From contig NZ_DJJS01000006.1 of the NCBI RefSeq assembly GCF_002434265.1, forward strand, positions 186,001 through 250,000: a stretch of 64,000 bases of DNA, read 5' to 3'. The DNA comes from Pseudomonas sp. UBA6562 (GTDB taxonomy: Bacteria; Pseudomonadota; Gammaproteobacteria; Pseudomonadales; Pseudomonadaceae). Under the pieces are notes generated by a model. It was given only the letters and a program-made list of their open reading frames with translations. It made no database searches and was not told the origin of the DNA. This document shows, one piece after another, positions 39,605 to 51,367 of the stretch. Positions within the stretch are counted from its first letter, which is position 1, and every line of letters starts with the position of its first letter. Position numbers and translations under genes: made by a program.

Positions 39605-41107
39605 GTGATCCGGCCCACGCCCGTCAAACCCGACAACTTCTTCGTGATGCTCTTTCGCGCCCTGCGCCAACGTCGCATTCCCTTGGTTCTGCGCATCGCC
39701 AGCCACACCATTTTCATGGTGGCGCTGGCGCTGGTGATCTATGCCTGCGTCATGGGCCTGCAATTCAAGCAGGCCATGCACGACCAGGCCGACGCCCTCG
39801 GCCAGAGCCTGACGTTGCAGACCGCCTCCTCGGCCACCGAGCTGCTGGTGGCCAACGACATCCTCAGCCTCAACGTGCTACTGGGCAACCTGGTGAAGAA
39901 CCCGCTGGTGGCCCACGCCGCGATCTACAGCGTGGACAACCGCATCCTCGCCGAAGCCGGCGAGCGTCCGCGCAACGGCCTGCTGGGCGAAGCCGAAGGG
40001 TTGTACCAGAGCAAGATCACCTTCCAGGACGTCACCGCCGGGCAGCTGCGCATCAGCCTGGACATGAACGAGTTCCAGCAGCCGATGCTCATCAGCTTGC
40101 AGAGCATGGGCATCATGGCCGCCATCCTGCTGTGCCTGGCGCTGACCTTGAGCCTGCGCCTGGGCCGCTACATCAGCACCCCGCTGCTGCAGTTGCGGGT
40201 CTGGCTGCGCGACCCGCACCACCTCACCCCCGGCACCGAGCGCCACGACGAAATCGGCGACCTCGCCCGCCAGTTGCATGCCCGCCTGGCGCCACCGGCA
40301 CCGCCCGAGCCCGAGCCCGAGCTGGAACCCGAGTTCGAATACGACGACGAAGACGATGACGCGCTGACCGCCGAAGACGCTCCGCTGAGCCTGCGCGAAC
40401 GTGCCGCCATCCCCAAACCGAGCGCGCGCACCCAAGTGCATGCCGACGATGACGACGACGAAGCCTTCGCCGGCCTGCTTGACGACGAACAACCCGTGCC
40501 CGTGGTCCAGCCGTTCCATGAGGCTCCCGGCGAGCCGCAGTTCACTGCCGTGCTGGCCGTGCAACTGGGCTCGCAGGAGCAGCTGCGCCGCTTGCCGCGC
40601 ACCCGTCTCGGCGAACTGCTTGAGCGCTACCGCGAGTGTCTGAACCAGGCCGTTTCGCTGTACGAAGGCGAGCTGCACTCGCTCAACGACGGCAGCGCCC
40701 TGCTGCTGTTCCACAGCCGCCAGTGCGGCGACGACTACCTGACCAACGCCATCTGCTGTGGCGAGTTGCTACGTGCCCTGGGCCACGCCTTGCAGATCGA
40801 GGTGGCCGACAGCGGCATCACCCTGCAACTGCAACTGGGTCTGACGGTGGACGACGATCTCTACGGGCTAGACCAGGTCGACCTGCTCATGGCCGAGAAG
40901 GCCCAGGATGCCCTGGCGCTGTCGCAACACAGCCGCAACCTGCTGCTGGTCGAGCGTCAGATCGGCGACGATTCGCTGATCCGCCAACGTGCGCGCATCC
41001 GCCCCATCGCCAGCCCCGAAGGCGCCTGCTGCGTGGAGCGCTTGCTCGAGCCCTACCCGTCGATGCTCGAACGTCAACTGGCGCGCATGCATGAGCACCG
41101 CAGCTGA
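39605..41107 (+). CDS. Smp/AhpA (YtjB)-like membrane protein with cyclase-like C-terminal domain
   Basis: 500 residues from a GTG. Two membrane helices (about 35-55 and 165-190) flank a periplasmic domain with GQSLTLQTASSATELLVANDILS, like E. coli YtjB, which is also divergent from serB. A highly acidic linker (EPEPELEPEFEYDDEDDDAL) leads to about 190 residues resembling a class III nucleotidyl-cyclase fold (LGELLERYRECLNQAVSLYEGELHSLNDGSALLLFHS). The metal-binding aspartates appear to be replaced, so catalysis is doubtful. Function unknown. Confidence 0.75.
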   Translation: MIRPTPVKPDNFFVMLFRALRQRRIPLVLRIASHTIFMVALALVIYACVMGLQFKQAMHDQADALGQSLTLQTASSATELLVANDILSLNVLLGNLVKNPLVAHAAIYSVDNRILAEAGERPRNGLLGEAEGLYQSKITFQDVTAGQLRISLDMNEFQQPMLISLQSMGIMAAILLCLALTLSLRLGRYISTPLLQLRVWLRDPHHLTPGTERHDEIGDLARQLHARLAPPAPPEPEPELEPEFEYDDEDDDALTAEDAPLSLRERAAIPKPSARTQVHADDDDDEAFAGLLDDEQPVPVVQPFHEAPGEPQFTAVLAVQLGSQEQLRRLPRTRLGELLERYRECLNQAVSLYEGELHSLNDGSALLLFHSRQCGDDYLTNAICCGELLRALGHALQIEVADSGITLQLQLGLTVDDDLYGLDQVDLLMAEKAQDALALSQHSRNLLLVERQIGDDSLIRQRARIRPIASPEGACCVERLLEPYPSMLERQLARMHEHRS

Positions 41108-41126
41108 TCTCGGTCGGCCATCCATG

Positions 41127-41155
41127 AAAAAGCCCGCAGCGATGCGGGCTTTTTT
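41127..41155 (+). terminator. Intrinsic terminator
   Basis: AAAAAGCCCGCA and TGCGGGCTTTTT form a 12-bp stem with a GCGA loop and a T-tract. It ends the Smp-like gene; with flanking A residues it can also act on the opposing lipoprotein gene. Confidence 0.95.
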
Positions 41156-41182
41156 ATGGATGCGATCAAGCGGTAGCGCGGC

Positions 41183-41887
41183 TTAGAAGCGATAGACTTC
41201 CATGTGGGTACGCACCGGCGACACCATGGGAATGCGCGACTTTTCCGGCCCGCGCTTGACTTGCGCGGCAGGCTTCTTCACTGGCGCCTCGACCAGCGCC
41301 GGCTGGTTGGCCAGAGGCTTGAGGGCGGTGCTCAGCTGCTCGGCCAGTTTTTGCAGCAACTGCCCCTGAGCCTGCACTTGGGCGCTTTCGCTACCTGCAT
41401 GCGGCTGTTCCAAATGCACGATGCGGTTGTCGCGCACCTGGCCACGGCGATCCAGCACGCGCCACTGCGCGTCGAGCACGGCCGGTTGTTTGCTGCCCGA
41501 ATCCAACCGCGTGATCGACAGCAGCACCTGCGCATCGGGCGTAAAGCCGGTGCCGGCGGGCGCCAGCACCACGCGCTGACTGTCCAGGCGCCAGGCCAGC
41601 TGGCGCACCAGCAATTGGTCGATGTCCGACGACAGGCTGCCCGCCCAACGCCCATCGACCGCAGCGCTCAGGCTGCCATCGGCCTGGCGTTGCAGGAAGG
41701 TTTCACGTTGCAGGTAGTCGGCCACCGACACCGGGCCCACCACCACGGCCATGCCGGAAGCCTGGGTCGGCTGCCCGGGCTGGCCGCTGTCCAGCTGGTA
41801 CAACGCCATAGGCTGATGCACGCTGCATCCGGCCAGGGTCAGCAGGCCAGTCATCAACAAGGTCAATGGAAGGCGTGGAAATCTCAT
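41183..41887 (-). CDS. PqiC/ABC-type transport auxiliary lipoprotein
   Basis: 234 residues. Signal peptide with lipobox LTLAGC (MRFPRLPLTLLMTGLLTLAG) predicts a lipid-anchored protein. The body shows MALYQLDSGQPG, VVVGPVSVADYLQRETFLQR and DIDQLLVRQLAWRLDSQRVVL, typical of the PqiC/MlaB-system auxiliary lipoprotein family. A proline/lysine-rich tail follows. No pqiA or pqiB (MCE) gene is adjacent. An ATG three codons upstream is an alternative start. It follows parC at 149 bases. Confidence 0.8.
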   Translation of the reverse strand: MRFPRLPLTLLMTGLLTLAGCSVHQPMALYQLDSGQPGQPTQASGMAVVVGPVSVADYLQRETFLQRQADGSLSAAVDGRWAGSLSSDIDQLLVRQLAWRLDSQRVVLAPAGTGFTPDAQVLLSITRLDSGSKQPAVLDAQWRVLDRRGQVRDNRIVHLEQPHAGSESAQVQAQGQLLQKLAEQLSTALKPLANQPALVEAPVKKPAAQVKRGPEKSRIPMVSPVRTHMEVYRF

Positions 41888-42036
41888 TCGTCCCATCCAG
41901 GCGGCCGCACTGAGCTGGCCGCAGTGATACTTGAGTAAACCTCTGGGCGCATCAGGGGCCCTGGCGCCGCGGGGCGCTATCATCCGTGAAATGGCGCCGC
42001 GACTCCAGCACTTAAAAGTCGCGGCGCCTCGCACAC

Positions 42037-44817
<2,781 letters not shown>

Positions 44818-44821
<4 letters not shown>

Positions 44822-45804
44822 GGCTTGGCGCTCCAGCCACCGTCGGGCGCTTCGAAGCGCCAGACGATGGGCCTGAGCTCGCCGTCGGCGCGGTGGGCGT
44901 TGTTGTTGTCCAGACCGATCCAGGCACCCTTGTCGTCGATCACCAGGGCTTCGGCCAGGCCGAAGGGCTGGTCGTAGCGCCGTGCGTCGGTCAACGCCTC
45001 GGCGGCGAACGACCAGCAACGCTCGACCGCACCGCTGTCCGTGTCGCGGCGGCAGATGCGGTAGGCGTTGCGCTCCAGGGTGAACAGCTTGCCCTGATAG
45101 TGGACCAGGTCCGAGAAATCGCGCGGACGCTTGCGCGGGTGCGGCATCTGCGCCGGTTGCCGTTCGATCCCGGCCTCGCTGAGCAGCACGCAACTGTGGC
45201 CGCAATTCCACACCGATTGCCGACGTTCGATGGCCACCAGGCCGCGGCGCTCGCGCTCGGCGGCCAGCCACAGGCGATCGCCGGCGGGGTTGATCGCCAC
45301 GCCTTCGAACAGCGCATTGAAGTGCAGCAGCATGCCACTGGCGCGGGCCTGGCGCACCATGGCCGGGTCGATCTTCAGCCAGTTCGGCTCGCCCTCCAGC
45401 GGCAATTGCAGCACGGCGGCGTGGGCCTCGCTGACCAGGTACAGATTGCCGGCCTGGTCGCAAGTGACGCCTTCGTAGTCCAGCGCACCGCCACGCACCA
45501 GCGCCGCCGCCTGGTTACGCGCTTGCAGGCCCCAGGGCAGGCCGCTTTCCGGCACGGGTGGCGGGACGAACTCGACCGTTTCGGCAGCCCACACCGCAGG
45601 CATGGTGTCGAAACGGTAGAGGCGGTCGTCGTCGCGGTCGGACACTCCCCACAAGGCTCCGCGGCACGCCGCCAACCCCGACAGGTTGCCGCCGCGCATG
45701 CCTTCGATGGGGTGTTCGCTGACCAGCTTCAGTTCGGGCCAGTCGCCGGCCAGCACGGCGGGCGTCGACAGCGTCAGCAGTACGGCGAGCCAGCCACGGA
45801 TCAC
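44818..45804 (-). CDS. Esterase-like activity of phytase family protein
   Basis: 328 residues with a signal peptide (MIRGWLAVLLTLSTPAVLAG) and a repeat-rich beta-propeller-like body (GGNLSGLAACRGALWGVSDRDDDRLYRF, EGVTCDQAGNLYLVSE, FEGVAINPAGDRLWLAAERE). These features fit the PF13449-type periplasmic family; no enzymatic residues can be named with confidence. It is locked between parE and the protease gene by ATGA overlaps at both ends. Confidence 0.8.
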
Positions 45805-47705
45805 ACCATGACCTCGACCAGGTTGCCCTTGGTTTCCAGCCAGCTCTTGCGGTCGCCTGCACGCTTCTTGGCCAGCAGCTTGTCCATCAGTTCGCAGGTG
45901 GCCGCCACGTCGTCCAGGGTCAGTTGCACCAGGCGCCGGGTGTTGGGGTCCATGGTGGTTTCGCGCAACTGCGGCGGGTTCATTTCGCCCAGGCCCTTGA
46001 AGCGGGTGACCTGCGGCTTGCCGCGTTTCTTCTCGGCCACCAGGCGGTCGAGGATGCCGTCGCGCTCGGCGTCGTCCAGGGCGTAGTAGATTTCCTTGCC
46101 CAGGTCGATGCGGTACAGCGGCGGCATGGCCACGTACACGTGCCCGGCATCCACCAGCGGGCGGAAGTGCTGGACGAACAGCGCGCAGAGCAAGGTGGCG
46201 ATGTGCAGGCCGTCGGAGTCGGCGTCGGCGAGGATGCAGATCTTGCCGTAACGCAGTTGCGCCAGGTCACTGGCGCCGGGATCGACACCGATGGCCACGG
46301 CGATGTTGTGCACTTCCTGGCTGGCCAGGACTTCGCCGCCGTCGACTTCCCAGGTGTTCAGAATCTTGCCGCGCAGCGGCAGGATGGCCTGGAATTCCTT
46401 GTCCCGCGCCTGCTTGGCCGAACCGCCGGCCGAGTCGCCCTCGACCAGGAACAGCTCGGCGCGCATCGGGTCCTGGCCGGCGCAGTCGGCCAGCTTTCCG
46501 GGCAAGGCCGGGCCTTGGGTCACGCGCTTGCGCTCGACCTTCTTGCTCGCCTTCAGGCGCCGGCCGGCGTTGCTGATGGCCAGCTCCGCCAATTGCAGGC
46601 CCAACTCGGGATGGGCGTTGAGCCACAGGCTGAAGGCATCCTTGACCACGCCGGAGACGAAAGCCGCGGCCTCGCGGGAAGACAGCCGCTCTTTGGTCTG
46701 CCCGGAGAACTGCGCGTCCTGCATTTTCATCGACAGGACGAAGGCGATGCGTTCCCAGACGTCTTCCGGAGCCAGCTTGACGCCGCGCGGCAGCAGGTTG
46801 CGGAACTCGCAGAACTCGCGCATGGCGTCGAGCAGGCCCTGGCGCAGGCCGTTGACGTGGGTGCCGCCCTGCGCTGTGGGGATCAGGTTGACGTAGCTTT
46901 CCTGCAAGCTGTCGCCGCCCTCGGGCAGCCACAGCAGCGCCCAGTCGACCGCTTCCTTGTTGCCGGCCAGCGCGCCGCAGAACGGCTCGTCGGGCAGGCG
47001 CTGGAATTCGCTGACCGCATCGACCAGGTAGGAACGCAGGCCGTCCTGGTAATGCCACTCGACCTTCTCGCCGGTGCCTTTGTCTTCGAAGCTGATCGAC
47101 AGCCCTGGGCAGAGCACGGCCTTGGCCTTGAGCACGTGCTTGAGGCGGCTGATGGAGAACTTCGCCGAATCGAAGTACTTCGGATCGGGGCTGAAGTACA
47201 CGCTGGTGCCGGTGTTGCGCTTGCCGACCGTGCCGATGACGGCAAGCTCCGTGGCCTTGAAGCCGTCGGCGAAGGTCATCTGGTATTCGTTGCCGTCGCG
47301 TTTGACGCGCACGCGCACCTGGTTCGACAGGGCGTTGACCACCGAAATGCCGACCCCGTGCAGGCCCCCGGAGAACTGGTAGTTCTTGTTGGAGAACTTG
47401 CCGCCGGCGTGCAGCTTGGTGAGGATCAGCTCGACGCCGGACACGCCTTCTTCGGGGTGGATGTCCACCGGCATGCCGCGGCCGTCGTCGCTGACTTCCA
47501 GGGAATGGTCGGCATGCAGCACCACTTGAATGGAGCGCGCATGGCCGGCCAGGGCTTCGTCGACGCTGTTGTCGATGACTTCCTGTGCCAGGTGGTTGGG
47601 CCGGCTGGTGTCGGTGTACATGCCCGGCCGCTTGCGGACCGGGTCGAGGCCGGAGAGGACTTCGATGGCGTCTGCGTTATAGGCGCTAGCGCTGGGATTG
47701 GCCAT
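45801..47705 (-). CDS. parE: DNA topoisomerase IV subunit B
   Basis: 634 residues. GHKL ATPase motifs (EVIDNSVDEALAGHA, VSDDGRGMPVDIHPEEG, GGLHGVGISVVNALS), then the transducer, then the TOPRIM domain (LFLVEGDSAGGSAKQARDKEFQ, ILADADSDGLHI). The stop overlaps the next start (ATGA). It lies 36 bases after yqiA. Confidence 0.97.
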   Translation of the reverse strand: MANPSASAYNADAIEVLSGLDPVRKRPGMYTDTSRPNHLAQEVIDNSVDEALAGHARSIQVVLHADHSLEVSDDGRGMPVDIHPEEGVSGVELILTKLHAGGKFSNKNYQFSGGLHGVGISVVNALSNQVRVRVKRDGNEYQMTFADGFKATELAVIGTVGKRNTGTSVYFSPDPKYFDSAKFSISRLKHVLKAKAVLCPGLSISFEDKGTGEKVEWHYQDGLRSYLVDAVSEFQRLPDEPFCGALAGNKEAVDWALLWLPEGGDSLQESYVNLIPTAQGGTHVNGLRQGLLDAMREFCEFRNLLPRGVKLAPEDVWERIAFVLSMKMQDAQFSGQTKERLSSREAAAFVSGVVKDAFSLWLNAHPELGLQLAELAISNAGRRLKASKKVERKRVTQGPALPGKLADCAGQDPMRAELFLVEGDSAGGSAKQARDKEFQAILPLRGKILNTWEVDGGEVLASQEVHNIAVAIGVDPGASDLAQLRYGKICILADADSDGLHIATLLCALFVQHFRPLVDAGHVYVAMPPLYRIDLGKEIYYALDDAERDGILDRLVAEKKRGKPQVTRFKGLGEMNPPQLRETTMDPNTRRLVQLTLDDVAATCELMDKLLAKKRAGDRKSWLETKGNLVEVMV

Positions 47706-47741
47706 GGGTTCTCGTCGTCAGTCTGGTGAATGCGGGAAAGA

Positions 47742-48353
47742 TCAAAAGGCGGCGGCGTCGAACGCGTCGAGGCGCTCGGCGTCGAGGCCGGCCAGGCGCA
47801 GCAGCGCCGGCAGGTGCGCGGCGAAGCCTTGGAAGCTGTGGTCGCCACCGGTTTCGATGCGCAGGTCGCAATGCTGGTAGTAGCGCTCGGCATGGCGGTA
47901 GTCGAGGGTTTCGTCGCCGGTCTGCAGCCACACCTGGATGCGCTCGGCCGCTTGCGGCGGCGGCACTTCCAGTTCGGCCAGCGCCTGCACGTGGTCGAGG
48001 GTCAGCTCCCAGGTTTCGTCGCTGTACAGGTTGCGCTGGGTGCCCAGATAGCCGTCGAACAGCCGGTGCGGCGCGACGGCCGGGTTGATCAACAGGGCCT
48101 TGAGGCCATGGCGCTCGGCCAGGTACGTGGCGTAGTAGCCGCCGAGCGAGCTGCCGACCAGCAGCGGCGCACCGCCCAGTTCGGCCAGGTCGGCTTCGAG
48201 TTGCACCAGGGCCTGGCGCGGGTGGTGGTGCAGGGCCGGGACGCGCAAGCGGTCGAGCAGCCCGAGGTGGCCCATGGCCGCCGTCAGCTGGCTGGCCTTG
48301 CGCGACAGGGGCGAGCTGTTGAGACCGTGTATGTAAAGGATCGAACCCGACAT
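47742..48353 (-). CDS. yqiA: Esterase YqiA
   Basis: 203 residues of the UPF0227/YqiA alpha/beta hydrolase family: YIHGLNSSPLSRKASQL, nucleophile elbow GSSLGGYYA, and a C-terminal GDHSFQGF with the catalytic His. The start at 48353 gives MSGSILYIHGL; the in-frame upstream extension would pass through the structured element. An AGGG ribosome site is 4 bases before the ATG, next to the predicted three-way junction. Confidence 0.93.
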   Translation of the reverse strand: MSGSILYIHGLNSSPLSRKASQLTAAMGHLGLLDRLRVPALHHHPRQALVQLEADLAELGGAPLLVGSSLGGYYATYLAERHGLKALLINPAVAPHRLFDGYLGTQRNLYSDETWELTLDHVQALAELEVPPPQAAERIQVWLQTGDETLDYRHAERYYQHCDLRIETGGDHSFQGFAAHLPALLRLAGLDAERLDAFDAAAF

Positions 48354-48361
48354 CGTGCCCT

Positions 48362-48445
48362 CGGCATCTGCAATGCAGCGCCCGCTCGGCAGGCGCTGGG
48401 AAACGCCCATTGTACCGTGTTTGCGGGCGTTTGGCGCAGATGCCG
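48362..48445 (-). ncRNA. Three-way-junction structure in the cpdA-yqiA gap
   Basis: Three perfect inverted repeats nest exactly. An outer 10-bp stem (48362-48371 with 48436-48445) encloses a 7-bp hairpin (CAGCGCC 48376-48382 with GGCGCTG 48392-48398) and an 8-bp hairpin (AAACGCCC 48401-48408 with GGGCGTTT 48425-48432). Linkers are 4, 2 and 3 bases. On the minus-strand mRNA it ends one base before the yqiA ribosome site. A further GACGCG/CGCGTC stem (48445-48450 with 48478-48483) adjoins it. It could be a leader RNA controlling yqiA, an intercistronic processing or stability element, or a REP-like DNA repeat. I recognise no named family. Confidence 0.6.
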
Positions 48446-48481
48446 ACGCGTGCGGGCCTACGCCGCAGGCCTGCTGGCGCG

Positions 48482-49291
48482 TCAGTAGCCGGGGCTATCG
48501 AAATCCAGGGTGACGATGAAATCCTCGGCACGCTGCACACCGGTTTCAATCCGCCCATCGGCGTGCAGACGCAGCCAGCGGTAACCCGGCGCTTCCCGGC
48601 TGACCTCGAAATCCGCGCTGCCGGCGGCGAACTGGATACAGGTGGACGGCGTGGCCAACAGGCGCAGACTGCCGCGCTGTTCGTCCCAAGGTTGATGGAT
48701 GTGCCCCCAGAGCAGCCCGCGCACCTGCGCATGGCCTTGCAGCAGCGCCAGCAGGCGCTCGCCGTTGCGCAGGCCGATGGGGGCGATCCAGGCGCAGCCG
48801 ACGTCCACCGGCTGGTGGTGCAGGCACACCAGACAATGCTGGGAATCTGCCCCGTCCAGCGCCCGTTGCAACACGTCGAACTGCTCGTCTTCGAGCCAGC
48901 CATGGTTCGACCCGGCCACCACCGAATCGAGGATGATCACGCGCCAGGCGCCGAGGTCGGTCACCGCTTGGGTCGCTCCGGGCGGCGCCACCTGTGCCAT
49001 GACCTGTGGCGCGTCATGGTTGCCGGGCAGCCAGCGGACGCTGTCGGCCAGGCCATCGGTCAGCGCGCCAAAGGCTTCGTAGGCGGTGGGGCTGGCGTCT
49101 TGAGTGAGGTCGCCGGTGCACAGCAGCAGGTCGATGCGCGGTTGTTCGCGGCGCACCTGCGCCACCACATGGCGCAAGCTGTCGCGGGTGTTGACGCCCA
49201 GCAGGCCACGGGCCGGATCGGCGAACAGGTGCGGGTCGGTCAGTTGCACCACATGAAGGGGTGACGGGGCGGCGGGGCTGGACGGGGGCAA
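48482..49291 (-). CDS. cpdA: 3',5'-cyclic-AMP phosphodiesterase CpdA
   Basis: 269 residues, class III metallophosphoesterase. Metal-binding motifs in order: VQLTDPHLFAD, LLCTGDLTQD, WLPGNHDAP, VCLHHQPVD and WGHIHQPWDE. Hydrolyses cAMP and so tempers Vfr/CRP signalling. Lies 84 bases after yqiB. Confidence 0.95.
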   Translation of the reverse strand: MPPSSPAAPSPLHVVQLTDPHLFADPARGLLGVNTRDSLRHVVAQVRREQPRIDLLLCTGDLTQDASPTAYEAFGALTDGLADSVRWLPGNHDAPQVMAQVAPPGATQAVTDLGAWRVIILDSVVAGSNHGWLEDEQFDVLQRALDGADSQHCLVCLHHQPVDVGCAWIAPIGLRNGERLLALLQGHAQVRGLLWGHIHQPWDEQRGSLRLLATPSTCIQFAAGSADFEVSREAPGYRWLRLHADGRIETGVQRAEDFIVTLDFDSPGY

Positions 49292-49375
49292 CGACCGTCT
49301 CCTTGTGCGGATGAAGCGTAATTATCGTCGCCCTGCCAGGGTATGCAACGCTCAAAAGCCGACCGGCTTCACATT

Positions 49376-49822
49376 TCAGCGAACCACTGCCAGCTCGTGC
49401 CCCCAGGCCAGGCAGTGGGTGAGCCATTCACCCAGGAACAGGTTGAGCTGGGCCTTCTCGTCGGGCTGGTGCATGGCGTCGTTGGGGTAGGGATAGATGC
49501 TGCGCAGGCGCCGGGCATGCTCGGCGCTGACCACTTCGGCCATGCGCGCGTCGTGGTAGACCTGCACGTCCATCTGCGGCACCGGCAGCCAGGGCAGGCT
49601 GTGCTCCTGGCGCACGCGCAGAGTGGTGGTGTACGGGCAGGCCAGCACCACCTCCAACGCCAGCACGCCGAGCATCTGGTCGCCCTGGGTCATGCCGATG
49701 CGGCGCTCGCTCTGGGTGCTGCGCATTTCCGGAAGCAGGCGCATGAGCCGTGCGTAGTTGGCCTCGCAGGCGGCTTGCAAGCCGGCGAGGTCGACGCGGT
49801 AGCGCTCACGCGATGGGCTCAC
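49376..49822 (-). CDS. yqiB: DUF1249 protein, YqiB family
   Basis: 148 residues from a GTG that overlaps the nudF stop (GTGA, 4 bases). The start VSPSRERYRVDLAGLQAACEANYARLMRLLP is typical of the family, and the rest contains YTTTLRVRQEH and NDAMHQPDEKAQLNLFLGEWL. It is always found between nudF and cpdA in enterobacteria and pseudomonads. Function unknown to me. Confidence 0.92.
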   Translation of the reverse strand: MSPSRERYRVDLAGLQAACEANYARLMRLLPEMRSTQSERRIGMTQGDQMLGVLALEVVLACPYTTTLRVRQEHSLPWLPVPQMDVQVYHDARMAEVVSAEHARRLRSIYPYPNDAMHQPDEKAQLNLFLGEWLTHCLAWGHELAVVR

Positions 49823-50436
49823 GACCACATCCCCCGGACTTCCGCGCGATTCAACGCCAGCCATTGCAGGGCGATGATGCTCGCGGCATTGCCGATGCGA
49901 CCGTCGCGCACCGCTTGCAACGCGTCTTCGAACGACCACACCTGCACGCGGATGTCTTCGCCCTCTTCCTCCAAGCCATGCACCCCACCCGCCTGCTCGG
50001 TGCTGCAGCGGCCGAGGAACAGGTGCACGAACTCGTCGCTGCCACCGGGGGACGGGAAATAGCGGGTCATCGGCCACAGGGCGGAAAAGGTCAGGCCGGC
50101 CTCTTCCTCGGCTTCGCGATGGGCGACCTGCTCGGGCTCTTCGTCCTTGTCGATCAGGCCGGCGACCAGTTCGATCAGCCAGGGGTTGCTCGACTTGCCG
50201 AGGGCGCCGACGCGGAACTGCTCGATCAGCACCACTTCGTCGCGTTGCGGGTCGTAGGGCAGTACGCACACCGCATCGTGGCGCACGAACAGCTCGCGGG
50301 TGATCTCCCGGCTCATGCCGCCATCGAACAGCTCATGGCGCAGGCGCAGCTTGTCGAGGCGGTAGAAGCCCTTGAAGCACTGTTCGCGCTGGACGATCTC
50401 GACGGCTTTGGGTTCGGAATGCAAAGGGTTGGACAT
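49819..50436 (-). CDS. nudF: ADP-ribose pyrophosphatase NudF
   Basis: 205 residues. Complete Nudix box in the stretch GLIDKDEEPEQVAHREAEEE followed by AGL, preceded by the beta-rich LYDPQRDEVVLIEQFRVGA-like region. Hydrolyses ADP-ribose to AMP and ribose-5-phosphate. First gene of the operon down to parC. The start at 50436 gives MSNPLHSEPKAVEIV; an in-frame ATG ten codons upstream has no ribosome site. Confidence 0.95.
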   Translation of the reverse strand: MSNPLHSEPKAVEIVQREQCFKGFYRLDKLRLRHELFDGGMSREITRELFVRHDAVCVLPYDPQRDEVVLIEQFRVGALGKSSNPWLIELVAGLIDKDEEPEQVAHREAEEEAGLTFSALWPMTRYFPSPGGSDEFVHLFLGRCSTEQAGGVHGLEEEGEDIRVQVWSFEDALQAVRDGRIGNAASIIALQWLALNRAEVRGMWS

Positions 50437-50620
50437 GGTGTTTCCTCTTACAACGTACGGCGTCATCGCGCCATCCTACTCTGCGCATCGCTGTGTTTCA
50501 CTCACTTATCGTGCGCTCGACGCAGTTGCCAAAGCCCCCCGCCACTCTGTTAGCGTAGCGGCGAACCGAAGGCCGTGCCGACGGTCGAAGACCGATCATC
50601 TCGTCTTGCAAGGAACCTAA

Positions 50621-51367
50621 ATGACGCTTGCCAAACTGACTGCCGTGGCCGCGCTGGCCCTGGCGCTGGGCGCCTGCCAGAGTGTGTTCGCGCCGAACTA
50701 CCGTGCGCCGCTCGAAGTCAAGCGCGAGGCCTGGGAACACGTCAAACCCGGCTGCAGCGAGCGCGACTGCCCGCTGGTGAACATCGACACCGTGTCGTTC
50801 CCGGCACTGCCCAAGCTCGATGGCATCGTCGAAAGCCGCCTGCTGCAACTGACCGAAGACAACGAACGCAGCACGGCCGCGCCGTCGCTCAAAGCCTACG
50901 AGCAGCAGTACCTGGCCACCGCCAAGCAGCGCAACAGCAGCTACCTGCAAGCCAAGGTACGCGAGCAGCATGACGGGTTGGTGATCGTCGAGCTGTCCAG
51001 CTACCTCGACAGCGGCGGTGCCCACGGCATGCCGGGCCGCGCGTTCATCAACTACTCGCGCCAGCAGGACAAGGTGCTGACCTTGCAGGACATGCTCCTG
51101 CCCGGCCAGGAAGAGACGTTCTGGAAAACCGTGGCCGAGTCGCACAAGGCCTGGCTGATGAGCGTCGAGATGGACAAGGACCCGGAGTTCATCAAGACCT
51201 GGCCGTTCCGCAAGTCGCCGCACATCGCCTTGACCTACGGCGCCTTGATCGTGAAGTACGAGGTCTATGCCATCGCCCCGTACTCCATGGGCCACGTCGA
51301 GCTGAAGATCCCCTACCCGCGCCTGAACGGCGTGCTCAAACCCGAGCTGTTCCCCGGCCGCGGCTGA
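50621..51367 (+). CDS. DUF3298/RsiV-type lipoprotein
   Basis: 248 residues. Signal peptide with lipobox LGAC (MTLAKLTAVAALALALGACQ) and a C-terminal DUF3298 domain (LTYGALIVKYEVYAIAPYSMGHVELKIPY). Relatives include anti-sigma factor RsiV and peptidoglycan deacetylase-associated domains; here it is a free lipoprotein without a sigma-factor gene beside it. An AAGGAA ribosome site precedes the ATG. Its 3' end overlaps the opposing cytX gene by 32 bases. Function unknown. Confidence 0.85.
   Translation: MTLAKLTAVAALALALGACQSVFAPNYRAPLEVKREAWEHVKPGCSERDCPLVNIDTVSFPALPKLDGIVESRLLQLTEDNERSTAAPSLKAYEQQYLATAKQRNSSYLQAKVREQHDGLVIVELSSYLDSGGAHGMPGRAFINYSRQQDKVLTLQDMLLPGQEETFWKTVAESHKAWLMSVEMDKDPEFIKTWPFRKSPHIALTYGALIVKYEVYAIAPYSMGHVELKIPYPRLNGVLKPELFPGRG

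Noticed and set aside
45924..47729. 601-codon plus-strand ORF opposite parE
   Set aside because: Antisense shadow of a complete topoisomerase gene. Similar long shadows opposite thiC (52619-54559), dnaB (3918-5453), mutL (24347-26062) and amiB were rejected for the same reason.
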